Positions 25,205-36,250 of a stretch of 64,000 bases of DNA are shown here, piece after piece; position 1 is the stretch's first letter, and every line of letters begins with the position of its first letter. The translations under genes were made by a program, and so were the position numbers. Below the pieces are notes generated by a model, which searched no databases, was not told the origin of the DNA, and worked only from the letters and a program-made list of their open reading frames with translations. This stretch comes from Anoplopoma fimbria. Lineage: Eukaryota; Chordata; Actinopteri; Perciformes; Anoplopomatidae. The stretch is taken from assembly GCF_027596085.1 (NCBI RefSeq), contig NC_072467.1:14067976-14131975 (forward strand). The letters are read 5' to 3'.

Positions 25205-25540
25205 CTTAGTGTCTTTTTATAATAAGCCTCTGTGTTCACAGGAAATGAACAATTTCAGCTTGTTACATGGATACAGTGTCTTTTCAAAATGAACTTCTGT
25301 GTACACAGAAAACATACAGTTTCCACTAATGACATGAATCATTCAAAATCAAAAATTGTGTTCAGAGGAAACTTATGGTTCTGCTCGTTAACATAACGTG
25401 TGCTTTCATGAAAACCTCTGTGTTTACAGAAAATGTACAGTTTCTACTCATTACATGTATTTTTTCAAAGTAAACTTTGTGTTCACAGGTAACTCGTTTG
25501 CTCGTTATGGAGTGTCCTTTCAGAATAAATGTCCTAAGTC
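25205..25540 (-). repeat. Reverse-oriented array of the 65-bp satellite family
   Basis: Contains tgtcttttcaaaatgaactt, ctgtgttcacagg, cagtttccac, tgctcgtt and tacatg in repeating order. These are the reverse complements of the unit phrases at 5350-5735. About five copies, diverged. Flanking 25560-25690 carries the companion phrases ggttaggttaaggaatagat and gtaacaaaactaaggtaa. Confidence 0.7.
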
Positions 25541-26430
25541 ATTTTTATATAGTTTTAGGGTTTACTTACGCAACATAAGTACTAGGTTAGGTTAAGGAAT
25601 AGATTGCGGTTTCAGCTAAAATAAGTATGATTGAACCATTAAATGCAGTTGGTTAAGCGTGTAAGTAACGTAACAAAACTAAGGTAAAATTAGTTAATGT
25701 TGGCTTGGCTTCAAAGTCTGTGTTTATTTTACCTGTTAGGGAGGCCAGTCACGTGTAGTTGGAATTCATTGACAGCCAATGAAATTGCAGCATTATTAAC
25801 GCTGCCCAAGGTGGTGGGAACTCCACTCTCATCCAGCGCAGTTTCTTTCCTGACCTTGGAAACAAATATTCTGCTGGACGCAGGTTTGAGTCCCAAAGCA
25901 ATAAATACATTACCAACAATAATGAGCTATTTATGAATCAAGAAATGTGTATGCATCAGCGAGATTATTGGCTATTTCTACATAGATATTCTTAATTCTT
26001 CTCAGGTCATATTCTGTGCAAAATCAGATGAAATCATGCAGGTTGCACCAGAAACTCCTTCAGTTCAGACTCTGATGCAACCTCCAGGACTATCAGACTG
26101 TGCTGCACCAAAATTAGAGGTTTTCCAAAGGGACTTCAACAAAATCAACAAAAAATAAAAGTTCCTTGTAGTAGCTCTAAAGAAGAGTGTTACGTCCTAA
26201 ACCGTTTTTAAAGAGCAGTTTAAATTTTTTCTCAATACGGTCTTAACAAAAGAAAAAGAACAATGAAAACAAAACCTCAAAACATGAAAGGCATAAAGAG
26301 ACGATTATCTTGAAATATATTTGGTGAAGTGACAGGTGATTTTGTTTCTGAGGCAAACAGGCAGGATCTCTATTGCTGCAGCACATCTAAACCTTTCCTG
26401 CTCTTTGAATTATTGAATAGCCATCTTTCT

Positions 26431-26441
26431 CACACACACAA

Positions 26442-26474
<33 letters not shown>

Positions 26475-26475
26475 A
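26431..26475 (+). repeat. (AC)n microsatellite
   Basis: Short AC tract with aa and cg interruptions; a second short AC stretch follows at 26550-26578. Confidence 0.9.
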
Positions 26476-26878
26476 GGTGTTTCGGATGACCTATTAGAAA
26501 TCTCATGGGAAATACTATACCTAAGGAGACAAAGCACACAAACAGCCATAAACACACACACACACAGCCACACACAGTGTTCCTCGTGCGCCCTTTGTCA
26601 TGCAGACTGTTGAGCTGCATGGAAACTTCAAAGCTTGTTTCCAAGTTTGACCCAAAGTGATGGAAAATAGGTGAATGTGACAAATTCTTCCTAAATCACT
26701 CATCGTGCCAAATAATAATAAATCCTCTCATATAACAGAGAAATAAATCAGGCAGAAACACTGCATGGTGTGTGTCAGCTGTGAAATTAAATTAATTTAT
26801 GGAAATAACATGAATGCAATCTTGGACTAGAAACATTTCATTTCAACAGTGTGAATGTTTGTGTGTTTGTGCGCACAG

Positions 26879-27033
26879 GGCCTGCAGACGGGAACCAGGG
26901 AGCTGCAGGACATGGGCGCGGAGTTCTGCCACAGTCTGCTGTCTGTGACCAAAGACTTGAAGGCGCTCTACAGCCAAAGACTCATCAGACACATCGACCT
27001 GGACCACAACGTCCTCGACCACAAGTCTCACAA
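26879..27033 (+). CDS. agbl1: agbl1-like carboxypeptidase, exon 8 of window
   Basis: The acceptor gtgcgcacag ends at 26878. Fifty-one codons plus two bases read GLQTGTRELQDMGAEFCHSL, LSVTKDLKALYSQRLIRHID, LDHNVLDHKSH. GLQ.GTREL..MGA.FC is the conserved last helix of the CCP catalytic domain. The following segment is poorly conserved in the family. The donor is the near-consensus gtaagc at 27034. The exon ends two bases into a codon (AA), completed by C from the next coding exon. The following intron is 16.1 kb and full of transposons. Confidence 0.92.
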
Positions 27034-27204
27034 GTAAGCAACACCCCGAGGCAAGGGCCTGTTACATGTCCGGTCAAAGTGGTCTTATTAGGGGTAGAAA
27101 ACGAGGAAAATCCTCCTGGAGTGAGGACATTGTGCTGCTGGTTGTGCTTCAAAAGGGACAGAGTGGCAGGTTAGGACTTTAGTTTAGAGTTACGGCTAGC
27201 TATA

Positions 27205-28548
27205 CAGTCAGGTCCATAAATATTTGGACATTGACACAATTTTCATCATTTTGGCTGTGTACACAACCACAATGGATTTGAAATGAAACAATCAAGATGT
27301 GCTTTGAGTGCAGACTCAGATTCAATTTGAGGGTATTTACATCCAAATCAGGTGAACGGTGTAGGAATTACAAAACATTTTATACGTGGTCCCTCCCTTT
27401 TGAAGGGACCAAAAGTAATTGGACAATTGGCTGATCAGCTGTTCATAGGCCAGGTGTGTGTTATTCCCTCATTATTTCATTAACAAGGAGCAGATAAAAG
27501 GTCTAGAGTTCATTTCAAGTGTGGGATTTGCATTTGGAATCTGTTGCTGTCAATTCTCAAAATGAAGTCCAAAGAGCTGTCGCTATCAGTGAAGCAAGCC
27601 ATCATTAGGCTGAAGAATCAAAACAAACCCATCAGAGAGATAGCAAAAACATTAGGTGTGGCCAAATCCACTGTTTGGTACATTCTTAAAAAGAAAGCAC
27701 TGGTGAGCTCAGCAACACCAAAAGACCCGGAAGACCAAGAAAAACAACTGGTTGATGACCGAAGAATTCTTTACCAGGTGAAGAAAAACCCCTTCACAAC
27801 AGTTGACCAGATGAAGAACACTCTCCAGGAGGTATGCGTATCTGTGTCAAAGTCAACAATCAAGAGAAGCCTTCACCAGAGTAAATACAGAGGGTTCACC
27901 ACAAGATGTAAACCATTGGTGAGCCTCAAAAACAGGAAGACCAGATTAGAGTTTGCCAAAAAACATCTAAAAAAGCCTGTACAGTTCTGGAACAACATCC
28001 TATGGACAGATGAGACAAAGATCAACTTCAAAGAGAAGAGTATGGAGAAGGGAAGGAACTGCTCATGATCCAAAGCATACCACCAATGGCATGGGCATGT
28101 ATGGCTGCCAATGGAACTGGTTCCCTCGTATTTATTGATGATGTGACTGCTGACTAAAGCAGCAGGATGAATTCTGAAGTGTTTCGGGCAATATTATTTG
28201 CTCATATTCAGCCAAATGCTTCAAAACTCATTGGACGGCACATCACAGCGCAGATGGACAATGACCCGAAGCATACTGCAAACGCAACCAAAGAGTTTAT
28301 CAAGGCAAAGAAGTGGAATGTTACTTTGTCCAATTACTTTTGGTCCCTTCAAAAGTGGGGACCATGTATATAATTTGTTGTAATTGCTACAGTGTTCACC
28401 TGATTTGGATGTAAATACCCTCAAATTAAAGCTGAAAGTCTGCACTCAAAGCACATCTTGATTGTGTCATTTCAAATCCATTGTGGTTGTGTACAGAGCC
28501 AAAATGATGAAAATTGTGTCAATGTCCAAATATTTATGGACCTGACTG
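27205..28548 (+). mobile_element. Tc1/mariner element, complete ends, defective (1,344 bp)
   Basis: Flanked by TA on both sides (27203-27204 and 28549-28550), the Tc1 target duplication. Both ends start cagtcaggtccataaatatt. The inverted repeats are about 222 bp long (27205-27426 and 28326-28548) with modest divergence. Each carries an outer and an inner copy of a related motif (ggtccataaatatttggaca outside, gggaccaaaagtaattggac inside), the IR/DR layout of Tc1 elements such as Sleeping Beauty. The internal gene is broken (see the transposase entry). It could not move by itself. Confidence 0.93.
27562..28345 (+). pseudogene. Tc1 transposase pseudogene
   Basis: An intact N-terminal half starts at ATG 27562 and stops at TGA 28066-28068. 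It has the paired helix-turn-helix region (SVKQAIIRLKNQNKPIREIA, then AKSTVWYILKK) and reaches the first catalytic Asp in LWTDETKINF. Beyond this, frame is lost and sequence is missing. The remainder is recognisable as MAANGTGSLVFIDDVTAD, an in-frame TAA, then RMNSEVFRAILFAHIQPNAS and the second catalytic Asp in AQMDNDPKHTAN. The reading then runs from KAKKWNV straight into the right inverted repeat, so the segment with the third catalytic residue (Glu) and the C-terminus is deleted. A TTG at 27544 is in frame upstream but ATG 27562 is the natural start. Confidence 0.9.
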
Positions 28549-29678
28549 TATGTAGCATAAACATTTTAAAAACCAATACATGTGCAATAAACACATATCT
28601 TAATGCATGAATATGTTTTTTTTGGTCCATCTGTTGCTACCTACAGACATAGTTTTGCAAGTCTGAATAGTATATATAGTTTGTATATAAACCATAGAAA
28701 TAAAACTATGGGTTAGACATGCATTCGTCTTGTTTAACCAGCTATACAGGAGTGCCATTGTGAGAAGTCCAGTGTGTTGTACCTGCTGTTATAGTGACAG
28801 TGTGAGCTGTGGAGCAGAGTGAGCTCAGCCTTTTGTAGTTTTCAGTTATTTTAGGCCTCAGGTTATCAGTGAGGTGTCAAACAGCTGTGTGCTCACCTCA
28901 GGGTCGGCCCCGGGCTGCAAATGCAAGTGTGAACTCGTCCGGGAAGATATCCGTCACGCGTTCCAGTTTCTCGTACCAGACTACAGACTCAAGTCCAGAC
29001 CAACACAATAATGCGTTGAGAATTAAAGCTAGGGTTGGTGATGTGCAGAAACCAGCAAGAGTCAGCTAGATTTTGAAAATGATCCACCTGAAAAAACCCA
29101 GATTGGTGAACCAATGGTCCACATACAAGCATCCACACTTGACATTTCAGTGCGTACCGCCTTATTGGATAGTGCTGATAATTGAAGCGTATGCATGACA
29201 AGACAGGTTGAAAGGGAAGTTGGTGCTTTACGAAAGTTAATCACAACGCATTCTGTCACAAAACCTCCGAGATATCATTTTATATATTATTTTTTATTTT
29301 TCTGTGTAAATGTGTGTATGTATGTACATATACATGTACGTGTAGGTGTATGCATAATGAGATATGTATTCACTACTTGCTAAATTATTATTACTTATAA
29401 TATACCTTGCTTTTTTAAGATCTTGTGTCAGGGACTATTTTGTTAAAAATGTAAAAATAAAATCTGGGATGCTTAAACATCATAAATCAATGATGGCCTT
29501 TCAAAACAAAGTTACAATGAAATTAAGAATAAATTAAATAGGATCAAAACTAAATATGAGGGGCCCGGACAAAAAATGCTCTTTATTGTTTGAAAGAAGA
29601 ATTATTTTCACACTTTTACAGTGTGTTTCTGTGTGTGTGAAACAAGAGACATGAGAGGTGAGCACCAGTGGCTTTGAT

Positions 29679-29815
<137 letters not shown>

Positions 29816-30168
29816 CTTGGCTCAGATACGCCGTGCTGAGGATCCCTCACCGCGGTGATTGATGTGTGGATCTAAAGTGGAGCTGAATGGCTCCCATTGA
29901 TTTTCAGACAGACGCTCAATCTCCCCGGTGAGCTGTGACAGCGCTTGGAGGGCATGGGGAGTTCTGCTCACCTGAATACACACTATTATTGTTTAATTTC
30001 ATCTAATTCACCTTTTTTTCATTGGTCCCTCTTTATCTCTTCACTCCCCTCTAATATCATTATTATTTCTTTCATCCCTTTCTTCTTCTTCTATCTTCCC
30101 TCTTTCTTTTGACCCACTCTGACATATTGCTACTTTTCTTGATTTGTCTTCTTCAGCCTTTTCTTTCA

Positions 30169-30229
30169 AGAGCACGTCAGCTCACCTAGACCAAGTAATG
30201 TACTTGGTCTACGTGAGCTGACGTGCTCT
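30169..30229. repeat. Near-perfect inverted repeat, 29-bp arms, 3-nt loop
   Basis: 30169-30197 (agagcacgtcagctcacc...) pairs with 30201-30229 (...gtgagctgacgtgctct) with a single mismatch; the spacer is atg. No transposon-like sequence surrounds it; upstream is a pyrimidine-rich tract (30000-30165). Confidence 0.93.
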
Positions 30230-30787
30230 CCAGGTCAGCAAAGCGGTATATTATTCATAAATTGAAGTCCTCCGTTTAAATGTGAATTATAGAAGATCCA
30301 TCACTGATTTCTTTTGTCAGTTACAGATAATTAAGCATCACAGCGTTTATGGCCTGTGACCTCCTACCTCTCCCTGTGTATATATATTTGTCTAATGCGC
30401 TTTCATGTTCCCCATCTATATTACCATCTTTATTTATCACACACAATCAATAAGAATGAACAGAAGTAAGACTGATCAAATGATCATGAACCTCCCATGC
30501 TATACGATGCAAATTAGAAACTTGTGCGCTCAAATTATATGTTCTTCCATGAATAACTCATTACCAAGACTGAGGTTCACTGTGAAGCTAAATTCAAATG
30601 TTCAACTTCCGGACTCCTTACTTTTCCTTGCCGTCTTTGCTCGCAATCTCCCGTGGGTGGGGCTAAAATACGAGGAGGGATGGCAATGAAAAAGATTGTG
30701 GATGTAAAACTGGTAAATGAGATGCGATGGGTCTTCTGTATATTATAAACACAGTGTAGTGATGGAGGTATGTAGTCATGACAGCTA

Positions 30788-30850
30788 CAGTGGGTACGGA
30801 AAGTATTCAGACCCCTTTAAATTTTTCACTCTTTGTTTCATTGCAGCCAT
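30788..30850 (+). mobile_element. Tc1-type terminal inverted repeat fragment
   Basis: After TA at 30786-30787 the sequence reads cagtgggtacggaaagtatt, cagaccc, then tttcactctttgtttcattg and cagccatttgctaaaatc. This is the end sequence of a Tc1-like element common in fishes and unrelated to the element at 27.2 kb. I see no transposase or second end, so it is a solo end. Confidence 0.65.
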
Positions 30851-31089
30851 TTGCTAAAATCGTCTGTTCAGTTTGTGTGTTAATGTACTGTCAGAAACCT
30901 ATAAACTTTTTAAATTTATTAAAAAAGAAAAACTGAAATATCTGTTTTATCAAATGATTTGTGAGACTCTAATTTGAAATGCCATACAAGTATGGTATGG
31001 TAACCCGTCAGTACAGTTAAAGTCTAAGCTCGCACATCTTACTCAAATGGCCATGAAGATCATAGGTAAAAAAAGAACATCACTATCTT

Positions 31090-32695
31090 CAGTCCTTATA
31101 TGAAACATCTGTGATCAGGAAGGCTCACAAAATTCTGAACCCAGAACTCCACGTGTTGATTTCAGATGGACGGTTCAGAATGCCAATCTGCAGGCTAAAT
31201 TGGTACAGAATTTAATTAATTCCATCCACAATCAATTCTTAAATAGCAAACAAGTAGTATTATATGATATGATTTTATTGTGGACTAATAGATTGTGACT
31301 ATTTATTATGTGTTTATCACACCTGGTTTGATTATTCGTAACTATTATCGACCTGTGTATTTAGGCATGTTTATGCATGGCTGTATGTATGATCTATGTT
31401 CTATGACTGTATATGGATTGCTGGCAAGTGTATTGTTTGATGCAGCGGTTTGGAGACAAATTTCTCTGCGGGAACATAAAGTATATCTTTTCTTATCTTA
31501 ACACATTTACTCATGATGAAAAATTGTGTTGGCCTGATTAATGTATTCACAATACAATTCACAATGTGCTGCTATTGTAACTGAACTGTGTGTGTGTAAG
31601 AAGTAAAGGTGGGAGTCAAATAATACAAGTTGATCTGCTTTTTAAAAGCAGTTTAATTGCACTTTTCCAATCATATCCTCGCAAGAGTGTGCGGTGTGGG
31701 AATTTTGTGGAATTACTTGAGGTTGTCCGTGCTGGTTTGGGTTAAACTGAGGTGTGTAATTTTTTTACTGCGGAGTCACTTTACTGGATGTTATTAATTC
31801 ATTGTAATTGGACAATGCTATACATTACAATACAAATAAGATGTTGCAAAACCAGCATTAAAACATTTTGAAAATTAACAATTTTTTTTTCATGCAATGT
31901 CATATCTTAATGATATTCTTGAGCTTCAAATTAGCAGTTTCACAAAAACAATACATTGTAATTGGAAAATAACAAACATATTCTTGTAAATAATCTCTTG
32001 TCAGATTCAAATAATGTACACACAGACAGGCAGTGTAGTATTATCCAGCCCTACAGTAAATATGTTATTACCCACTGGAGCAGATGTGTCTGTTGAAGTA
32101 CAACATATGCCTCATGTGCATGCTCTCTATGGCTCTACTGCCAGTATGTTGTCCACCGGTGAGCTGCGTAGCTGTTTAGCTTGATGTGTCGTTCCCTCCG
32201 GCTGCGAGGTAATGATGTCACCACAGCTGAGTGGGCACCGCTGATGTGGTCACAGTCGATTGGGCACCGTCTGACAACAGAGCTAATGGGATCTGAGATG
32301 TAAACACCGGTATGATGGTGTTGGTGTGAATGTGTGTGAGAAGCAGTAGTATCAGTCGCATTAGGAGCTGAAGTTTGGTCTGTATCTCTTTAGTAAAATG
32401 GTTCCATGTGCTACATGGGGCACAGCATTACGAGGCGTTGAACATCTATTCTGATGCGCATTTGGTGTTTTTTTTTTTTTCTGGCCTCATAAGCGAAAAA
32501 TGTTCGACTTTGGACTGCTTGTTAAGTGGGAATGCGTTTTCATCAATCACAATGGAGTTGGACAGATACCATGAAAGTAGCCAATAACTTGAACCAGGCT
32601 TCCTCCAACTTAAACTCATGAATCAAACAGTACTTGCCAAAATGTTTCCTCCCCCAATAAATCTCATGAATCCACGTAGATCCATACCATAGACC
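31090..32695 (-). mobile_element. hAT-derived unit, copy 1
   Basis: Shares collinear blocks with copy 2 (32733-34513): gaaacatctgtgatcagg (31102 and 32739), caagtagtattatat (31250 and 32900), tttggagacaaatttctc to ctgaactgtgt (about 31448-31590 and 33145-33290), cccactggagcagatgtgtc to gtccaccggtgagct (about 32070-32165 and 33798-33902), aaatggttccatgtgctaca (32396 and 34225) and aatctcatgaatcca to gatccataccatagac at the right end. The parts that encode the transposase C-terminus in copy 2 are replaced by unrelated sequence here. Orientation is taken from copy 2. Confidence 0.65.
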
Positions 32696-32732
32696 AGGGG
32701 TCTCAAACTCAATTTGGCTTGGGGCCACTGCT

Positions 32733-34513
32733 GTATTGAAACATCTGTGATCAGGAGGCCACTTCAAATTCTGACCCAAGAACTACGTTTGAAAATTTAC
32801 AGATTTCCATGTTTTTAATAACTTATTGAAACATTGCACTAAACCAACACATACAATTCCTGAATACATTTGTGCTTTAATCAAATTCTTAAATAGAACC
32901 AAGTAGTATTATATCACACAGCTGATTTTATTTGCCCTGGACAATAGTTACAGTGAAACTTGATACAGCTTCAACATGGGCATCACTAAGTACTTGCATT
33001 TATTAAAGTTCATAGTCAAGAAAAGTTTTTCACACAGATACGTGCTTCCATAACACATTACCCGACTGAACATTTTTGACAGCTCAGTGAAGGATGGATG
33101 AATGTCTCTCATGGATTGTCCAGTCATGTCTTGTTTGATGTGCCTCTTTGGAGACAAATTTCTCACTGTTGCACTAAAGTCAATATTTTCCATTTAACAC
33201 ATTTACTCATGATGAAAAATTGTCCACATCAGCTGATTAATGTATTCACAAACAATTGGAAATGTGCTGCTATTGTAACTGAACTGTGTAAGTCAGCAAA
33301 ACGTGGGAGTCAAACTCCTGCAAAGATTTTTTTAAACAGGCATATTCACCACCACTGAATCATATCCTCCACGAGAGACCTGCATGTTGTGAAATGGCTG
33401 AGATATTTTACAGAAAGCTGAGTTTTCCACAATTTCAGTTTAAACGGAGAAGGCTTTCACATTTTTTTAAGCTGCAGTGATAAGCTGACCAGGGCCCTGG
33501 AGCTTCAGGTTAAGGATGTTCAGCTCCTGTGTTAAGTCCACTAGGAATGCAAGGTCCATAACCCACCCTGGATCATCAGGTTCAGGAACATCCATTCTGT
33601 CATCTTCCATGAATTTCTTCACTTCTGCTCTTAAATCAAAAAATTCTTCAGGACACTACTAAATGATGTACTTTTACTAAAGTAAAGTACATCACCATAT
33701 GTTGTAAAAAATAACAAACTATTCTTGTAAACTCTGGACCTGATGTAAATAATCTCAGGACAACAGACATGACATGCTGCACAGTATGTTGGTTACCCAC
33801 TGGAGCAGATGTGTCTGCTGGATCTGCATTTTCCTCATGTCTTTGAACATGCTCTCATCGGTCTCTACTGGGCTCCATCCGTATGATGTCCACCGGTGAG
33901 CTCTGTTCGCTGTTTAGCTCCTGAAATATATCCTTGGCTGTGGTTCGGCCGTGCATTGGACACAAACTCAGCAGCTCTTCTGCTTTATCGGGGGCTGTTA
34001 TTGCCGACGGACAGGTGTCGGTATGTGACTGCAGACCACATTAGGCTACATTATTTTCTTACTTTTCTTTTATCTCGATGTAAACGCATCACTTTGATTT
34101 ATTTTGTCAGAGAGAGACATATATACGTATAATGTCCCGCTGGGCAGCAACTTAAAAAACTTTTTTTTGGAGGTGTTGTGAGTCGCAGCGCGCTGGGACT
34201 GAATTTGTCCGTTTGCCTCTTAGAAAATGGTTCCATGTGCTACATGGGCAGCCAGCCAGGCACGGAAGAAAACTCTCCATGGCAACGCTGCTGTAACTGT
34301 CACTCATTGAGAAATGTTTCTCTGCTTGCATCAAGCCCGGGATGTCCCGCCCCAGAGCCATAATCACCCCACCGTGATTGGTAGGTACACAACACTGTAA
34401 ACTGCCATTCATATAAAACCAGGCTTCCGCACTAACATTAAACTTTCATATTAAACAGGTGGGGGCCAAAAATGTTTCTCCCCCGCAAATCTCATGAATC
34501 CAGTTTGATCCAT
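32733..34513 (-). pseudogene. hAT transposase remnant, copy 2
   Basis: The minus strand reads pieces of a hAT (Charlie-type, GTF2IRD2-like) transposase. About 33630-33480 gives DRMDVPEPDDPGWVMDLAFL, then VDLTQELNILNLKLQGPGQL. Positions 33193-32948 give HIKQDMTGQSMRDIHP and MCYGSTYLCEKLFLTMNFNK, the hAT dimerisation signature (GSTYLCE..FS.MN..K). Frameshifts and stops separate the pieces. At the left edge, 32696-32715 reads caggggtctcaaactcaatt, a typical hAT end sequence. Confidence 0.7.
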
Positions 34514-34514
34514 A

Positions 34515-35040
34515 CCATAGACTGTATATAAGAAGTGGAAGTAGTTGTCGTGACGGCAGCCATTGTTTTTGGACTATGGTTTTGAAGCCTTGAGTTCAGC
34601 ATTATTGCCAGTGCCATCTTGTTTTTTTACAACCACTGAATGGAAGTGACCCTTTTTGGTCTGTGGAGGAGAGACGCAGTGGTAGAGACGTCGTATACGG
34701 CTCTGGTAGCAACATGTCAATCACAGTAAGCCCGCCCTAAAGCATACTCGGGTTTATAGTCTATTTGACTCTAAATGAGACCATAATTTACTAAATGAAC
34801 ATCATGGTGTATTGAAGAAGACTTGAAACTAGAGATTTAGACCATAAACTCATGTTTACAATGTTTACTGAGGGAATAAATCAAGTGAGAAGTAGTCATT
34901 TTCTCATGTACATCTATACAATTGCAAAAAACTTATTTTTGCAAACAGAGGAGCCGCCCCTGATGGCCATTAGAGAGAATGCAGGTTTAAGGCACACACA
35001 TCAGCTTCACTTTTCAGAACCGAGTCTGCCACCTCAGGAT
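34515..35040 (+). repeat. Percomorph-type dispersed repeat, near full length
   Basis: Order: ccatagactgtatataagaa, ggttttgaagccttgagttc, gtgccatcttgttttttt, ggtagcaacatgtcaatcac, gcccgccctaaagcatactc, ggtttatagtctatttgact, ctaaatgaacatcatggtgt, ataaatcaagtgagaagtag, gaatgcaggtttaaggcaca. I recognise this as an abundant percomorph repeat whose class I cannot name. Partial copies are at 8751 and 15730. Confidence 0.75.
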
Positions 35041-35100
35041 GGTTTAATTGTAGAGGTAAAATTTCATAAGCATAGTGTCACTCAAAGTAGGACCCTTTGA

Positions 35101-35880
35101 CATTACATTACAGTCATTTAGCAGACGCTTTTATCCAAAGTGACTTACAGGAAGTGTATTCAACATAGGTATTCAAGAGAACTACTAGTCACCAGAAGTC
35201 GTAAGTGCATCTTAAAGCCTAAGCCAGAGCAAAAGTATAGTGCAGAGGCAAATTACTACGAACACAATAATTGCAACAGACTAATACGAATACAATAAGT
35301 GCTACAAACTACTACGAATAGGATAAGTGCAGTAAACGAATACGAATTCAATAAGTGCAGCGAACTGATACAAATACAGTAAGTGCAACAACTAATACGA
35401 ATGCAATAAGTGCTACGAGGAAGGCTCAGGGTAGTACTTCTTGAAGAGGTGAGTTTTCAGCCTGCGCCTAAAGATGGGCAGTGACTCTGCTGTCGGTGGG
35501 GAGTTCATTCCACCACTGAGGGGCCAGGACAGAAAAAAACTGTGACCGGGTGGATCGGCCGCAGGGACCTCTGAGCGACGGGGAAACCAATCGCCCCGAG
35601 GCAGCAGAGCGAAGTGGTCGGGCGGGGGTGTAGGGCTTGACCAAGGCCTGGAGATAGGAAGGAGCTGTTCCTTTCACTGCCCTGTAGGCTAGCACCAGAG
35701 TCTTAAACTGGATGCGAGCTCTTACAGGGAGCCAGTGTAGAAAACAGAGAAGGGAAGTTGTGTGAGAGAACTTGGGGCGATTGAACACCAGACAAGCTCC
35801 AGAGGTCTGATGGCCGACGCTCCAGCAAGTAGTGAGTTGCAGTAGTCCAGGCGGGAGATGACCAGAGCCTGGATGAGCAT
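35101..35880 (-). mobile_element. L2-type LINE, 3' end (truncated)
   Basis: The minus strand reads the end of an L2/CR1-type reverse-transcriptase ORF: ALVISRLDYCNSLLAGAS near 35875-35820, then, after a frame change, CFLHWLPVRARIQFKTLVLA, YRAVKGTAPSYLQALVKPYT and FFSVLAPQWWNELPTDSR, ending at about 35468. A 3' UTR with an internal minisatellite (35248-35420) follows. The extreme 3' tail at 35149-35101 (tgtaagtcactttggataaa ... ctgtaatgtaatg) is the tail shared with V-SINEs. Confidence 0.85.
35248..35420 (-). repeat. 27-28-bp minisatellite in the LINE 3' UTR
   Basis: About six imperfect copies of a unit like actaatacgaatacaataagtgc plus a few bases, in the plus-strand reading. It lies between the LINE ORF end and its 3' tail. 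Confidence 0.85.
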
Positions 35881-35883
35881 ATG

Positions 35884-35940
35884 GACAGTAGGGGGCTCGA
35901 ACCACCAACCCTATAGTTAAAGGACAACCCACTCTACATA
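35884..35940 (-). mobile_element. SINE tRNA-like head fused to the LINE
   Basis: Read on the minus strand: gtagagtgggttgtccttta, actatagggttggtggttcg, agccccctactgtcc. ggttcgagccc fits a tRNA B box (35893-35903 on the plus strand). It is the 5' head of a V-SINE type element and runs straight into LINE sequence at about 35880, in the same orientation. Confidence 0.6.
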
Positions 35941-35977
35941 CTGATATGCACTGTTTGATTGGGGACCACCCATATTT

Positions 35978-36250
35978 GGTAGAGTTGTTCCGATACCGAC
36001 AACAGTATTGGAAACCCCTCATATACGGCCCAAATTGCTTAGATCGGGTTTGGCGAGTACGCAAATGCATCATCATGCAATGATCCAATATCACGTTGTC
36101 CTATAATTTATCAGCTCATTCAAGTGTCACTCTGCGCCTGATCCATACATTACTGCCCTATCGGTACTGCACATGTGCAGACTGGCACTACAAACCTGTG
36201 GTAAACACTGCCATGCAAGCTGGGCTAACCATGTGGGGCGGGGCCTCAGG
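35978..36250. repeat. Dispersed repeat (tgttccgataccgac), probably non-autonomous DNA transposon
   Basis: Begins tagagttgttccgataccga, with caacagtattggaaacccc, tacggcccaaattgctt, gcgagtacgcaaatgcatca and, further on, tgcacatgtgcagactgg. This order is known to me from a widespread fish repeat. Ends are not defined. Confidence 0.45.

Larger units (their letters stand above)
23530..26878 (+). other. Intron 7: reverse-oriented satellite copies and short repeats
   Basis: GT-AG intron of 3,349 bp. Contents: repeat-family phrases at 23690-23790, a scrap of the actgtatata repeat at about 23994-24030, a reverse-oriented array of the 65-bp family at 25205-25540, and CA tracts at 26431-26475 and 26550-26578. 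I see nothing nameable in 24040-25190 or 25700-26400. Confidence 0.7.

Noticed and set aside
35468..36094. 208-codon minus-strand open frame as a host gene
   Set aside because: Its second half is the C-terminus of an L2-type LINE ORF, and the first half crosses SINE and unrelated repeat sequence.
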